Shown: positions 25,912 through 35,013, counted from the first letter of the stretch. The stretch: DNA of 46,710 nucleotides from Billgrantia bachuensis (GCF_011742165.1 NZ_JAAQTO010000016.1:1-46710), one strand, 5' to 3'. The notes: generated by a model not told the origin, from the sequence alone. Numbers and translations are program-made.

Positions 25912-26637
25912 ATGGCCGCCCGTCGCACGCCCAAGAAACGTGGCGCCACCACCAGCCGCAAGCGCGCCTCCACTCAGCGCCAGGGCTTTCGCCTGCCCGG
26001 CTGGGTATGGGGTCTGGGCGGCCTCGTCGTAGGCTTCCTGCTGGCCCAGCATCAGCACGGCACCGCCCCGTGGCAGCCGGGTAGCGATTCGCCGTTGGCC
26101 AAGCTGATCCCGCGCACGCCCTCCGAGGTGAGCGAACCCGCGCCCACCATCGAGCCGCGCGAACCGCCCATGCCCACCTTCGAGTTCTATACTCTTCTTC
26201 CCGAGGAGGTCGTGGCACCGAAGGAGGTCGCGTCAACCGCCTCGCCGCCGGAGCCGACGGTCGAGGTACCTCCGCCCATCGACACCAGCGCCGCCGCCGA
26301 GCCGGCACCGGCCGACGACCCCATCGCCCAGGTGATCGCCGCCAACCTGCGCGACGAAGTGAATGCCACACCGACCAATGAAGCGGAAGCTCCGGCAGGC
26401 ACGCGCTACATGCTGCAGGCGGCATCGTTTCGCCAGTCGGAGGATGCCGAGCAGCTGCGCCAGCGCCTGCGCAACCTGAGCCTGATGGCCCAGGTCAGCC
26501 AGGTACAGTCTGCCGATGGCCAGACCTGGCACCGGGTGATGGTAGGCCCCTACGACGACACCCGCGAACTCAACCGCGCCGAGGATCTGATGACGACCCA
26601 GGGAATCACGCCGCTGCGGCACCGCGCCACCAACTGA
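25912..26637 (+). CDS. SPOR-domain cell-division protein, FtsN-like
   Basis: A 241-residue bitopic membrane protein: a basic cytoplasmic N-terminus (RRTPKKRGATTSRKRAS), one transmembrane helix at about 30-46 (WVWGLGGLVVGFLLAQ), a long Pro/Glu-rich periplasmic linker (60-150), and a C-terminal SPOR domain (about 162-236, RYMLQAASFRQSEDAEQL, VMVGPYDDTRELNRAEDL). SPOR domains bind glycan strands stripped of stem peptides at the division septum. The layout and the position right after argS match the Pseudomonas gene commonly annotated as FtsN. Whether it performs the essential FtsN role cannot be read from sequence. Confidence 0.85.
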   Translation: MAARRTPKKRGATTSRKRASTQRQGFRLPGWVWGLGGLVVGFLLAQHQHGTAPWQPGSDSPLAKLIPRTPSEVSEPAPTIEPREPPMPTFEFYTLLPEEVVAPKEVASTASPPEPTVEVPPPIDTSAAAEPAPADDPIAQVIAANLRDEVNATPTNEAEAPAGTRYMLQAASFRQSEDAEQLRQRLRNLSLMAQVSQVQSADGQTWHRVMVGPYDDTRELNRAEDLMTTQGITPLRHRATN

Positions 26638-26639
26638 GG

Positions 26640-26691
26640 AACGAGCACCGCCACCGAAGGATCGCTTCGCGATTCGCCGGCCCTGCTCGTT
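26640..26691 (+). repeat. Branched inverted repeat after the SPOR gene
   Basis: AACGAGCA (26640-26647) pairs with TGCTCGTT (26684-26691), enclosing a small hairpin ATCGC-TTC-GCGAT (26661-26673). It begins 3 nt after the SPOR gene stop. There is no T-tract, so it is more likely an mRNA 3'-end structure than a classic terminator. Confidence 0.4.
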
Positions 26692-26726
26692 GATGCTTGA
26701 ATTCGGCGGCCACTGCCCACACCTAA

Positions 26727-26753
26727 CTTGAACGCTCATTCACGGCGCCCCAG
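26727..26753 (+). promoter_or_regulatory. Candidate heat-shock (sigma-32) promoter of hslVU
   Basis: CTTGAA (26727-26732), a 15-nt spacer and CCCCAG (26748-26753) resemble the RpoH consensus CTTGAA ... CCCCAT. They lie about 50 nt before hslV, whose family is heat-shock induced. The -10 sits in a perfect inverted repeat GGCGCCC-CA-GGGCGCC (26744-26759), and a second hairpin GGGAG-TCGAGG-CTCCC (26770-26785) would lie in the 5' untranslated region. Confidence 0.55.
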
Positions 26754-26803
26754 GGCGCCGAAAGTCACCGGGAGTCGAGGCTCCCCGTTACGGAGTTATC
26801 TCC

Positions 26804-27322
26804 ATGACCACGATCGTTTCCGTTCGCCGCGGTGACCAGGTTGCCCTGGCCGGCGACGGCCAGGTATCGCTGGGCAATACCGTGATGAAGGGCAATGCCA
26901 GCAAGGTGCGCCGCCTCTATCGCGGCCAGGTGCTGGCCGGTTTCGCCGGTGGCACCGCCGACGCCTTCACCCTGTTCGAGCGCTTCGAGGCGCAGTTGGA
27001 AAAGTACCAGGGCAATCTGGTCAAGGCGGCCGTGGAATTAGCCAAGGACTGGCGCACCGACCGCGCCCTGCGCCGGCTCGAGGCACTGCTGGCGGTGGCC
27101 GACAGGAACGCCTCGCTGATCATTACCGGTAACGGCGACGTGGTGGAACCGGAGCGTGGCATCATCGCCATCGGTTCGGGAGGCAACTTCGCCCTCGCCG
27201 CCGCCCGCGCGCTTCTCGAGAACACCGAGCTCTCGGCCCAGGAAATTACCGAAAAATCGCTCGAAATCGCTGGCGATATCTGCGTGTTCACCAATCATCA
27301 CGTCACCCTCGAAACGCTCTGA
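26804..27322 (+). CDS. hslV: ATP-dependent protease subunit HslV (ClpQ)
   Basis: Proteasome-like peptidase that forms a dodecamer capped by HslU and degrades unfolded or regulatory proteins in the cytoplasm. The 172 residues begin MTTIVSVRR, so removal of Met exposes the catalytic Thr. The family block follows ([43 protein letters not shown], and the C-terminal [14 protein letters not shown]). Length and N-terminus are exactly those expected. A GGAG ribosome site lies 8 nt upstream. hslU follows after 11 nt. Confidence 0.98.
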   Translation: MTTIVSVRRGDQVALAGDGQVSLGNTVMKGNASKVRRLYRGQVLAGFAGGTADAFTLFERFEAQLEKYQGNLVKAAVELAKDWRTDRALRRLEALLAVADRNASLIITGNGDVVEPERGIIAIGSGGNFALAAARALLENTELSAQEITEKSLEIAGDICVFTNHHVTLETL

Positions 27323-27333
27323 AGGCCGCCATC

Positions 27334-28656
27334 ATGTCCCAGATGACCCCACGCGAGATCGTCCACGCCCTGGACCAGTTCATCGTCGGCCAGCAGGACG
27401 CCAAGCGCGCCGTCGCCATTGCCCTGCGCAACCGCTGGCGGCGCATGCAGCTCGACGACGACCTGCGCCCCGAAGTCACGCCCAAGAACATCCTGATGAT
27501 CGGCCCCACGGGGGTGGGCAAGACCGAGATCGCCCGGCGCCTGGCCAAGCTCGCCCGCGCCCCCTTCATCAAGGTCGAGGCGACCAAGTTTACCGAGGTG
27601 GGCTACGTCGGTCGCGACGTGGAGTCGATCATCCGCGACCTCACAGAGGCCGCCATCAAGCTGGTGCGCGAGCAGGCCAAGGACGAAGTACGCCACCGCG
27701 CAGAGGACGCCGCCGAGGATCGCATCCTCGACGCCCTGCTGCCGCCGCCGCGCGGCCAGGAGGACAGCCCGCGCAGCGACAGCTCGACGCGCCAGGTCTT
27801 CCGCAAGAAGCTGCGCGAGGGCGACCTCGACGACAAGGAAATCGACATCGAGATCACCCCGCAGGGACCGGGCATCGACATCATGACCCCGCCGGGCATG
27901 GAAGAGATGACCAACCAGCTGCAGAGCCTGTTCTCCAACATGGGCCGGCAGAAGACCGAAACCCGGCGGGTCAAGGTCAAGGACGCCTTCGCCCTGCTGC
28001 GCGACGAGGAAGCCGCCAAGCTGGTCAACGAGGAGGAGATCAAGCACCGCGCCATCGATGCCGTGGAGCAGAACGGCATCGTCTTCCTCGACGAGATCGA
28101 CAAGGTGGCCAAGGGCAGCGGCCAGTCCAGCGGCGGCGAAGTCTCCCGCGAGGGCGTGCAGCGCGACCTGCTGCCGCTGATCGAGGGCTCCACGGTCTCG
28201 ACCAAGTACGGCATGGTCAAGACCGACCATATCCTGTTCATCGCCTCCGGCGCTTTTCACCTGTCGCGCCCTTCCGACCTGATTCCCGAACTGCAGGGCC
28301 GCCTGCCGATCCGCGTCGAACTCGAGGCGCTGACGCCGGAGGACTTCAAGCGCATCCTCACCGAGCCCTCCGCCGCCCTGACCAAGCAGTACAAGGCGCT
28401 GCTGGCCACCGAAGGGCTCGAAGTCGAGTTCACCGAGGATGGGATCGAGCGCATCGCCGAGATCGCCTGGAAGGTCAACGAAGGCACCGAGAATATCGGC
28501 GCACGGCGCCTGCATACGGTGATGGAGCGGCTGCTGGAAGACGCCTCGTTCAAGGGCGCCGATTTCGGCAGCCCTCTTTCCGTCGATGCCGCCTATGTCG
28601 ACTCCCAGCTCGGCGAGCTGGCCATGGACGAGGACCTGTCGCGGTATATTCTTTAA
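27334..28656 (+). CDS. hslU: ATPase subunit HslU (ClpY) of the HslUV protease
   Basis: AAA+ unfoldase that feeds substrates to HslV. The 440 residues show Walker A GPTGVGKT (57-64), the pore loop GYVG (90-93), the inserted I domain (about 110-240, acidic and variable, [13 protein letters not shown]), Walker [13 protein letters not shown] near 250, sensor and arginine-finger region [16 protein letters not shown], and the C-terminal tail ending in LSRYIL, which in the family docks into HslV. It is the second gene of hslVU and should share its heat-shock control. Confidence 0.98.
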   Translation: MSQMTPREIVHALDQFIVGQQDAKRAVAIALRNRWRRMQLDDDLRPEVTPKNILMIGPTGVGKTEIARRLAKLARAPFIKVEATKFTEVGYVGRDVESIIRDLTEAAIKLVREQAKDEVRHRAEDAAEDRILDALLPPPRGQEDSPRSDSSTRQVFRKKLREGDLDDKEIDIEITPQGPGIDIMTPPGMEEMTNQLQSLFSNMGRQKTETRRVKVKDAFALLRDEEAAKLVNEEEIKHRAIDAVEQNGIVFLDEIDKVAKGSGQSSGGEVSREGVQRDLLPLIEGSTVSTKYGMVKTDHILFIASGAFHLSRPSDLIPELQGRLPIRVELEALTPEDFKRILTEPSAALTKQYKALLATEGLEVEFTEDGIERIAEIAWKVNEGTENIGARRLHTVMERLLEDASFKGADFGSPLSVDAAYVDSQLGELAMDEDLSRYIL

Positions 28657-28694
28657 AGCGCGGCTACACCGCGCGAAGAGAAAAGAGGGAAGAA

Positions 28695-28730
28695 GGAAGA
28701 GGGAAGCAGTGCCATGCTCTTCCCTCTTCC
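28695..28730 (+). repeat. Long purine/pyrimidine hairpin after hslU
   Basis: A perfect 12-bp stem GGAAGAGGGAAG (28695-28706) with CTTCCCTCTTCC (28719-28730), loop of 12 nt, lies 39 nt past the hslU stop. It sits within a 60-nt stretch that is almost purely purine on the left and pyrimidine on the right. It could act as a terminator or mRNA stabiliser, or be a copy of a dispersed repeat. Confidence 0.6.
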
Positions 28731-28778
28731 AGGCGCGCAGCGCCGCTCTTCTGTCTTACGTCTCACCGGAGGTGCCCC

Positions 28779-29159
28779 ATGACTGCCCCCATCCCGAGCA
28801 AGATCCATTACCACAAGAAGGCCCGCGAGCTGGAGCTCACCTACGACGGCGATAGCCATCGGCTGCCGGTGGAATACCTGCGCGTCTACTCCCCCTCCGC
28901 CGAGGTGCGCGGCCACCATCCCAGCCAGGCCGTGCTACAGGTGGGCAAGAAGGACGTCGGCCTCAAGAACGTCGAGCCGGTAGGTCGCTACGCCGTCAAG
29001 CTCGCCTTCGACGATGGACACGACAGCGGCCTGTACAGCTGGGAATATCTTTACGAGCTGATTCAGAACCGCGAGGCCTACTGGGCCGATTATCTCGAGC
29101 GCCTGGAGAAAGCCGGCGCCAGCCGCGAGCCGCTGGGCATCGAGATCAAGCAGCTATAG
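28779..29159 (+). CDS. DUF971 protein (gamma-butyrobetaine hydroxylase-like N-terminal domain)
   Basis: A 126-residue stand-alone DUF971 domain: PSKIHYHKKARELELTYDGDSHRLPVEYLRVYSPSAEV, then VQLKNVEPVG-like VGLKNVEPVGRYAVKLAFDDGHDSGLYSWEYLY. Related domains sit at the N-terminus of gamma-butyrobetaine hydroxylases and in some Fe-S cluster proteins. The stand-alone form has no settled function. The ATG at 28779 has GGAGG 6-10 nt upstream. It lies between hslU and ubiE, as does its counterpart next to hslVU in Pseudomonas. Confidence 0.85.
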   Translation: MTAPIPSKIHYHKKARELELTYDGDSHRLPVEYLRVYSPSAEVRGHHPSQAVLQVGKKDVGLKNVEPVGRYAVKLAFDDGHDSGLYSWEYLYELIQNREAYWADYLERLEKAGASREPLGIEIKQL

Positions 29160-29175
29160 TAGCTCTAGCAGGTCA

Positions 29176-29205
29176 AAGACAAGGATGCCGAGGGAAGGCT
29201 ACAAT
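29176..29205 (+). promoter_or_regulatory. Candidate sigma-70 promoter of ubiE-ubiJ-ubiB
   Basis: AAGACA (29176-29181), an 18-nt spacer and TACAAT (29200-29205) lie 60 nt upstream of ubiE in the 105-nt gap after the DUF971 gene. Confidence 0.45.
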
Positions 29206-29264
29206 GTGGCGCAACGAGAGGCCCTGTCCTCACCTTTCCGCAGCGATTCGGGAGCCTTTTTCGC

Positions 29265-30032
29265 ATGAGCCCTCACTCCACCCCCGGGGACCAGCGCACC
29301 ACCCACTTCGGTTATCAGGAAGTGCCGATAGAGGAAAAGGCCTCGCGCGTGGCCGACGTCTTCCACTCCGTGGCGGCGCGCTACGACGTCATGAACGATC
29401 TCATGTCGCTGGGCATCCACCGGCTGTGGAAGCGCCTCACCATCGAGCGCAGCGGGGTACGCCCCGGACACAGCGTACTCGACATCGCCGGCGGCACCGG
29501 CGATTTGACGCTGAAGTTTTCACGCATGGTCGGGCCTCGCGGCCGGGTGGTACTGGCCGACATCAACCAATCGATGCTGCGGGTCGGCCGCGACAAGCTG
29601 CTCGACAACGGCGTCGGCGGTAACGTCGAGTATGTGCAAGCCAACGCCGAATGCCTGCCGTTTCCCGACAACAGCTTCGACTGCATTACCATCGCCTTCG
29701 GCCTGCGCAACGTCACCGACAAGGACGCCGCGCTGCGCTCCATGGCTCGCGTGCTAAAGCCCGGCGGCCGCCTGTTGGTGCTGGAATTCTCCAAGCCCAA
29801 CAACCCCGTGCTGACCCGCGCCTATGACGAATACTCCTTCCGCCTGCTGCCCTTCATGGGCCAGATGGTGGCGGGCGACTCCGACAGCTATCGCTACCTG
29901 GCCGAGTCGATTCGCATGCACCCCGATCAGGAAACGCTCAAGAGCATGATGGAAGCGGCGGGCCTGGAGCGGGTCGAGTACACCAATCTCACCGGGGGCA
30001 TCGTCGCCCTGCATCGCGGCATCAAGCTTTGA
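29265..30032 (+). CDS. ubiE: Ubiquinone/menaquinone C-methyltransferase UbiE
   Basis: SAM-dependent methyltransferase that methylates the ring carbon of 2-polyprenyl-6-methoxy-benzoquinol (and demethylmenaquinol where present). The 255 residues carry [32 protein letters not shown], the SAM-binding [43 protein letters not shown], and LLVLEFSKP...[10 protein letters not shown]. These are signatures of UbiE. It is the first gene of ubiE-ubiJ-ubiB, all devoted to ubiquinone, and the same window also encodes UbiD. Confidence 0.97.
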   Translation: MSPHSTPGDQRTTHFGYQEVPIEEKASRVADVFHSVAARYDVMNDLMSLGIHRLWKRLTIERSGVRPGHSVLDIAGGTGDLTLKFSRMVGPRGRVVLADINQSMLRVGRDKLLDNGVGGNVEYVQANAECLPFPDNSFDCITIAFGLRNVTDKDAALRSMARVLKPGGRLLVLEFSKPNNPVLTRAYDEYSFRLLPFMGQMVAGDSDSYRYLAESIRMHPDQETLKSMMEAAGLERVEYTNLTGGIVALHRGIKL

Positions 30033-30039
30033 GGTCGTG

Positions 30040-30678
30040 ATGACGTTGACCCCGCCCCTGCTGCTGGCCGGCATCGAGCGCACCCTCAATGCCCTGCTCG
30101 CCCGCGACCTGGCCGCACCCACTCGCCTCGCCCGCTTGGCCGGCAGCCGGCTGTTGCTGCGCCTGGAGCACCCCTCCCTGACCCTTCTGTTGTGCTTCCA
30201 TCCGCATGGCGTCGACCTGATGCGCCAGGAAGCGCCCGACGAGGGCGACGCCGACGCTGTGGTCGAGCTCGACGTCGAGACGCTGGGTGAGCTGCTGGGC
30301 GGCGAATCGATGGAGCGATTGATGTTCCGTGGACGCCTGGCGGTGCGTGGGCGGGTGCACCTGCTCGAGGAAGTTCGCGACCTGTTTCTCGATCTCGATA
30401 TCGACTGGGAGGGCGAACTCGCCCAGTGGCTGGGTGACGTGCCTGCCCATAGCCTGGCCGAGGGACTCAGACGCATGGCTCGCTGGGGTCTGCGCGCTCA
30501 GCAGGAGATGCGTGCCGATATCGCCGAATATGTGTTCGAGGAAGCGCGCCTGTTACCCGGACGTCACCAGCTCGAGGCCCTGCGCGACCATCTCACCGAG
30601 CTGGAGGTGGCCACGGATCGTCTCGAGGCCCGCCTGGCCAGGCTGCGACGCCGACTGGAACACGAGGCCGCGTCATGA
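30040..30678 (+). CDS. ubiJ: Ubiquinone biosynthesis accessory factor UbiJ
   Basis: SCP2-like lipid-binding protein that helps assemble the soluble ubiquinone biosynthesis complex. The 212 residues have an N-terminal SCP2 fold (about 15-110; [60 protein letters not shown]) and a C-terminal coiled coil ([30 protein letters not shown]). The [14 protein letters not shown] stretch is typical. The adjacent GTG at 30037 is also possible, but ATG 30040 sits 5-6 nt after a GAGG. It overlaps ubiB by 4 nt (ATGA). Confidence 0.92.
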   Translation: MTLTPPLLLAGIERTLNALLARDLAAPTRLARLAGSRLLLRLEHPSLTLLLCFHPHGVDLMRQEAPDEGDADAVVELDVETLGELLGGESMERLMFRGRLAVRGRVHLLEEVRDLFLDLDIDWEGELAQWLGDVPAHSLAEGLRRMARWGLRAQQEMRADIAEYVFEEARLLPGRHQLEALRDHLTELEVATDRLEARLARLRRRLEHEAAS

Positions 30679-32300
30679 TGGGGCTTCGCCTGCTGCGCAT
30701 CATGTGGGTGATCACCCGCTACCGCCTCGATACCCTGTTGCCGCTGCAGCGCCTGCCCTGGTGGCTGCGCCTGGCCTTCCTGCTCTCGCCGCTGCGCCTG
30801 GTGCCGGTGGGACGTCGCACGGGTGGCGAGCGTCTGCGTCTGGCGCTGGAGTCGCTGGGCCCGATCTTCGTCAAATTCGGCCAGTTGCTCTCCACACGCC
30901 GCGACCTGCTACCCGAGGAGATCGCCAACGAACTGAGGCGCCTGCAGGACCAGGTGCCGCCCTTCCCCGGTGAAGAAGCCAGGGCGCTGGTGGAGTCCGA
31001 GCTGCGCATGCCGCTGGACGTCGCCTTTGCCCACTTCGAGCCCGAGTCGCTGGCGTCGGCCTCCATCGCCCAGGTGCACGCCGCCCGTTTGCACAGCGGC
31101 GAAGATGTGGTGGTCAAGATCATCCGCCCGGCCATCGATCGCGTCATGCGCCAGGACATGGCGCTGATGTACCGCGTGGCCGGCCTGCTGACCTTGATTC
31201 CCGAAGCGCGTCGATTGCGGCCGGTGGAAGTGGTGCGCGACTACGAGGCGACCCTGTTCGACGAGCTCGACCTGCTCAAGGAAGCGGCGAATACTTCGCA
31301 GCTCAAGCGCAACTTCAAGGATTCGCCGCTGCTTCACGTGCCCACGGTGCACTGGTCGCATACCCGCCGCCGGGTCATGGTACAAGAACGCATTCACGGC
31401 ATCCCGGTGGCCGACATCGCCACGCTGAGAGCCCAGGGCACCGACCTCAAGCGACTGGCCGAACGCGGCGTGGAGATCTTCTTCACCCAGGTATTCCGTG
31501 ACAACTTCTTCCACGCCGACATGCATCCGGGCAATATCTTCGTCGCCCGCGAGCACCCCCACGACCCCCAGTACATCGCCATCGACTGCGGCATCGTCGG
31601 AAGCCTGACCCGCGAGGACCAGGACTACCTGGCACGCAACCTGCTCGCTTTCTTCCGTCAGGATTACTATGAGGTCGCCGCGCTGCACATCGAATCGGGC
31701 TGGGTGGGCGAAGATACCCGGGCCAACGAGTTCGCCGCCGCCATCCGCACAGTGTGCGAACCGATCCTGGAGAAGCCGCTAAAGGACATCTCCTTCGGCC
31801 AGGTGCTGCTGGGGCTGTTCCAGACCGCACGGCGGTTCAACATGGAGGTTCAGCCACAGCTGGTGCTGCTGCAGAAAACCCTGCTCAACATCGAGGGGCT
31901 GGGGCGTCAGCTGTATCCCGACCTCGACCTCTGGAGCACCGCCAAGCCCTACCTGGAGCGATGGATGCACGAGCGCGCCGGGGCGGTGGGTCTGTGGGAG
32001 TCCCTCAAGCGCCAGGCACCGGAGCTGTCACGCCAGCTCCCCGAGCTGCCCAGCGTGGCCCACCACGCACTCAGCCGCATCGAACACGAACATCGTCAGC
32101 GCCGCCGCCAGGCCCAGGCTCTGGGCGGTATCCAGCACCAGCTTCGCGAAGGCCGCCGCGGCGGGCGCCGCATGCGCCTGGGGGTGCTGCTGGCCGGGCT
32201 GGCACTGGCCTGGCAGCCACTGACCGAATGGGCCGCGGGCCAACCCTGGCCAGTGCTTGCCGCCGGGCTGCTTGGCCTCGTGCTGCTGGCCTGGCAGTGA
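30675..32300 (+). CDS. ubiB: Ubiquinone biosynthesis regulatory ATPase UbiB
   Basis: Membrane-anchored atypical protein-kinase-like ATPase (ADCK/UbiB family) that supports ubiquinone synthesis. The 541 residues include the family KxGQ motif as KFGQ (67-70) in [19 protein letters not shown], the Ala-rich loop [13 protein letters not shown], the catalytic loop [13 protein letters not shown] and metal-binding [10 protein letters not shown]. Two C-terminal transmembrane helices complete it (about 497-540). Two adjacent ATG codons open the frame. Start and ubiJ stop overlap (ATGA). In Pseudomonas hisI follows; here hisE comes directly. Confidence 0.96.
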   Translation: MMGLRLLRIMWVITRYRLDTLLPLQRLPWWLRLAFLLSPLRLVPVGRRTGGERLRLALESLGPIFVKFGQLLSTRRDLLPEEIANELRRLQDQVPPFPGEEARALVESELRMPLDVAFAHFEPESLASASIAQVHAARLHSGEDVVVKIIRPAIDRVMRQDMALMYRVAGLLTLIPEARRLRPVEVVRDYEATLFDELDLLKEAANTSQLKRNFKDSPLLHVPTVHWSHTRRRVMVQERIHGIPVADIATLRAQGTDLKRLAERGVEIFFTQVFRDNFFHADMHPGNIFVAREHPHDPQYIAIDCGIVGSLTREDQDYLARNLLAFFRQDYYEVAALHIESGWVGEDTRANEFAAAIRTVCEPILEKPLKDISFGQVLLGLFQTARRFNMEVQPQLVLLQKTLLNIEGLGRQLYPDLDLWSTAKPYLERWMHERAGAVGLWESLKRQAPELSRQLPELPSVAHHALSRIEHEHRQRRRQAQALGGIQHQLREGRRGGRRMRLGVLLAGLALAWQPLTEWAAGQPWPVLAAGLLGLVLLAWQ

Positions 32301-32330
32301 ACTTGATCCATCGCAATGGGAATCGCCTGC

Positions 32331-32666
32331 ATGCATGATATTCTCGATGAACTCTTCGACGTGCTGAGCCAACGCCGCAGCGCCGACCCCGCCGAATCCT
32401 ACGTGGCCGCCTTGCATGACAAGGGGCTTAACAAGATACTCGAAAAGGTCGGCGAAGAAGCCACGGAAACTCTGCTGGCAGCCAAGGATGCCGAAGCGGG
32501 TGGCGATGCCGAACGCAAGGCACTGGTCGCCGAAACCGCCGACCTGTGGTTTCATAGCCTGGTGATGCTGTCGCATCTCGGACTCGACCACCGGGACGTG
32601 CTAGACGAGTTGGCCCGTCGCTTCGGAATCTCCGGGCACGAAGAGAAGGCCGCAAGGTCCAAGTGA
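32331..32666 (+). CDS. hisE: Phosphoribosyl-ATP pyrophosphatase
   Basis: Hydrolyses phosphoribosyl-ATP to phosphoribosyl-AMP, step two of histidine synthesis, in the cytoplasm. The 111-residue protein is a stand-alone HisE of the MazG/alpha-NTP-PPase fold: [31 protein letters not shown] contains the ExxE metal ligands and [20 protein letters not shown] the second helix pair. An upstream ATG at 32316 is in frame, but ATG 32331 ([12 protein letters not shown]) fits the family better. The partner hisI, usually beside it, is not in this window. Confidence 0.94.
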   Translation: MHDILDELFDVLSQRRSADPAESYVAALHDKGLNKILEKVGEEATETLLAAKDAEAGGDAERKALVAETADLWFHSLVMLSHLGLDHRDVLDELARRFGISGHEEKAARSK

Positions 32667-32712
32667 AATTGGCTTCCGGATCCGCCGGAAACCCGACTCA
32701 GAGGTAACCTCC

Positions 32713-32982
32713 ATGTTAGGTGGCATCAGTATCTGGCAACTGCTGATCGTACTCGGCATTATCATCCTGATCTTCGGCACCAAGAAGCTGCGTAACGTCG
32801 GCTCCGACCTGGGCGGTGCAGTCAAAGGCTTCAAGCAGGCCGTCAACGAGGAAGGCAAGGAAGACAAGGACGGCAAGACGCAGGCCAAGGTGAGCCACGA
32901 AGAGCAGCCCAACACCTATGACGTTCGCGCCGAGGAGAAGAAGGCGGCGGACAGCGTCGAGGAACGAGAAGAGCGCAAGTAA
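32713..32982 (+). CDS. tatA: Sec-independent protein translocase subunit TatA
   Basis: Pore-forming subunit of the twin-arginine translocase, which exports folded proteins across the inner membrane. The 89 residues have a short N-terminal transmembrane helix ([18 protein letters not shown]), the [24 protein letters not shown] hinge and amphipathic helix with the conserved Phe-Gly, and a charged tail. A GAGGT ribosome site precedes the ATG. It is the first gene of tatABC. Confidence 0.96.
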   Translation: MLGGISIWQLLIVLGIIILIFGTKKLRNVGSDLGGAVKGFKQAVNEEGKEDKDGKTQAKVSHEEQPNTYDVRAEEKKAADSVEEREERK

Positions 32983-32988
32983 GCCTCC

Positions 32989-33426
32989 ATGTTCGATATC
33001 GGCTTTCTCGAACTCCTGATCCTCGGCATCGTGGGCCTGCTCGTGCTCGGTCCCGAGCGCCTGCCCAAGGCAGCGCGTACCGTGGGGCTATGGGTGGGCA
33101 AGATCAAGCGCACCGTGTCGAGCATGCAGCGCGAGATCAACTCTCAGCTCGAAGCGGAGGAGCTGCGTCAGAAGCTCAAGGAGCAGCAGACCAAGCTCGA
33201 CGAGAGCCTGAACAAGGCCAAGCGCGACGTGGAAAGCATCGCCGAGCCCACCTCATCGTCGACGCCACGCAAGGGCAGCGAAGAGCGGACCGAGGTGCCG
33301 GCGCACGAGCCCGACAGCGAAACGCCGTCGGCATCGAAGCGGCTCGACGACGCCTTGGCCGAGGCCAGGACCACGGACAACGTGCCCTCTCCCTCCGACG
33401 ATGACAAGGACGCCGCTTCCCGATGA
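32989..33426 (+). CDS. tatB: Sec-independent protein translocase subunit TatB
   Basis: Receptor-complex subunit that binds TatC and twin-arginine signal peptides. The 145 residues begin MFDIGFLELLILGIVGLLVLGPERLPKAARTVG in sections typical of TatB, with Glu8 in the membrane helix and the GPERLP turn. A long amphipathic coiled-coil helix (about 40-85) and an acidic, Ser/Asp-rich tail follow. It starts 6 nt after tatA and overlaps tatC by 4 nt. Confidence 0.96.
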   Translation: MFDIGFLELLILGIVGLLVLGPERLPKAARTVGLWVGKIKRTVSSMQREINSQLEAEELRQKLKEQQTKLDESLNKAKRDVESIAEPTSSSTPRKGSEERTEVPAHEPDSETPSASKRLDDALAEARTTDNVPSPSDDDKDAASR

Positions 33427-34208
33427 GCGACTCCGACGACAAACAGGAACTTGGCCAGGCCCCCTTGATAGAGCACCTGATCGAACTGCGTTCGCGCCTG
33501 CTGCGCGCCGTGGTGGCAGTCTTCGTGATCTTCCTGGGGCTCTATCCCTTCGCCAACGAGATCTACACCTTCGTGGCGCAGCCGCTGATGGGCTTGCTGC
33601 CGGAGGGGGCGCAGATGATCGCCACCGAGGTGGCCTCGCCGTTCCTCGCTCCGTTCAAGCTGACCCTGGTGGTAGCAGTTTTCATCGCCATTCCTTTCGT
33701 GCTGCACCAAGCCTGGGCCTTCGTCGCCCCCGGGCTCTACGACAACGAGAAGACGCTGGCCCTGCCGCTGCTGGCTTCCAGCGTGGGGCTGTTCTACGCA
33801 GGCGCCGCCTTCGCCTACTACGTGGTCTTTCCGCTGTTGTTCAAGTTCTTCACCCAGACCGGGCCGGAGGACGTGGCGGTGATGACCGACATCAACCAGT
33901 ACCTGAACTTCGTTCTCAAGATGTTCTTCGCCTTCGGCGTGGCCTTCGAAATCCCCATCGCCACCTTTCTGCTGATCCTGTCCGGCGCCACCACGGTGGA
34001 AAGCCTGACGAAGAAACGGCCCTACATCATTCTGGGCTGTTTCGTGATCGGCATGCTGCTGACGCCGCCCGATGTGATCTCCCAGAGCCTGCTGGCCATT
34101 CCCATGTACCTTCTCTACGAAGTGGGCATTCTGTTCGGTCGCCTGGTGCGGCGCCGGAGGTCCAGGCCGGAGGAGCCGACATCACTGAATGAGCGCGACG
34201 ACGCCTGA
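33423..34208 (+). CDS. tatC: Sec-independent protein translocase subunit TatC
   Basis: Polytopic core of the Tat receptor, six transmembrane helices. The 261 residues show PLIEHLIELRSRLLRAV (signal-peptide contact region with the conserved Glu), the periplasmic loop before LPLLASSVGLFYAGAAFAYYVVFPLLFKFF, and FAFGVAFEIPIATFLL, all characteristic. The C-terminus is basic and polar. It is the last gene of tatABC and is followed by a strong bidirectional terminator. Confidence 0.97.
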   Translation: MSDSDDKQELGQAPLIEHLIELRSRLLRAVVAVFVIFLGLYPFANEIYTFVAQPLMGLLPEGAQMIATEVASPFLAPFKLTLVVAVFIAIPFVLHQAWAFVAPGLYDNEKTLALPLLASSVGLFYAGAAFAYYVVFPLLFKFFTQTGPEDVAVMTDINQYLNFVLKMFFAFGVAFEIPIATFLLILSGATTVESLTKKRPYIILGCFVIGMLLTPPDVISQSLLAIPMYLLYEVGILFGRLVRRRRSRPEEPTSLNERDDA

Positions 34209-34236
34209 CCGACCGGGTAGTCGTTCTCACCAAGCA

Positions 34237-34269
34237 AGACGCCCCCGCTCGACTGCAGCGGGGGCGTCT
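34237..34269. terminator. Bidirectional intrinsic terminator between tatC and elbB
   Basis: A perfect 13-bp stem AGACGCCCCCGCT (34237-34249) with AGCGGGGGCGTCT (34257-34269), loop CGACTGC, lies between the convergent genes. T-tracts are short on both sides, but the stem is very stable. Confidence 0.8.
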
Positions 34270-34289
34270 GGCATAGCGACTGACGGTAC

Positions 34290-34952
34290 TCAGAGATCCA
34301 TCAGCTCGTCGATACGGTCGACCAGCTTGAAGATCCCCGTGGCGGCCTCGCCGATACGCGTGGCCAACATATAGGCCGGCGTGGTCACCACACGGTTTTC
34401 GAAGTCCACCACGATATCCTCGACGCCACAGCTGCGATGCAAGCCGCCCATGGAGCTGATCGCACCGGAGACGCCGGGATCGTGGCCGACGGTCACGGCG
34501 ATGCCGGGACCCAGCAGCTTGGGCACCAGGGCAGGTGTAATGCACATCAGGCCGATGGGCTTGCGTGCCTGGTAAAACGGCGCCAGCGCCTCGACCAGTT
34601 CCGGCAGCGGCTCCATGTCGCTGCCGGCTTCGGCAAAATTCGACAGATTCTTGGCCGCACCGAACCCACCGGGCAGAATCACCGCGTCAAACTCGTCGAC
34701 CTCCAGTTCCTCCAGCGGCGCGATGTTGCCACGTGCCAGGCGAGCCGATTCGACCAGTACGCTGCGCGGCTCGCCTTCGACGGTCTCGCCGCTACGGTGA
34801 TCGATCACGTGAAGCTGCATGATGTCGGGGGCGAAGCAGCGATAGCCGATGCCCAACTGATCCAGCCGCAACAGGGTCAGAGTAGTCTCGTAGATCTCCG
34901 AACCGTCCTGGACACCGCAGCCCGACAGTATGACCGCCACTTGTTTGCTCAT
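34290..34952 (-). CDS. elbB: Glyoxalase/isoprenoid biosynthesis protein ElbB (DJ-1/PfpI-like)
   Basis: Class I glutamine-amidotransferase-like protein of the ElbB family, for which glyoxalase activity is reported in E. coli. The 220 residues open with VAVILSGCGVQDGSEIYE and carry DAVILPGGFGAAKNLSNFA, the nucleophile-elbow Cys in KPIGLMCITPAL, and VTVGHDPGVSGAISSMGG. The open frame begins at 35042, but ATG 34952 has AGGAG 7 nt upstream and gives the family start MSKQVAVILSG. It diverges from hemB across 232 bp. The in vivo substrate is uncertain. Confidence 0.92.
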   Translation of the reverse strand: MSKQVAVILSGCGVQDGSEIYETTLTLLRLDQLGIGYRCFAPDIMQLHVIDHRSGETVEGEPRSVLVESARLARGNIAPLEELEVDEFDAVILPGGFGAAKNLSNFAEAGSDMEPLPELVEALAPFYQARKPIGLMCITPALVPKLLGPGIAVTVGHDPGVSGAISSMGGLHRSCGVEDIVVDFENRVVTTPAYMLATRIGEAATGIFKLVDRIDELMDL

Positions 34953-35013
34953 GCCTTTCTCCTTGTAATGAGGCGCCTCGAATGAAGGGCTCTGCCTGAA
35001 TCCTGAAGCCAAC

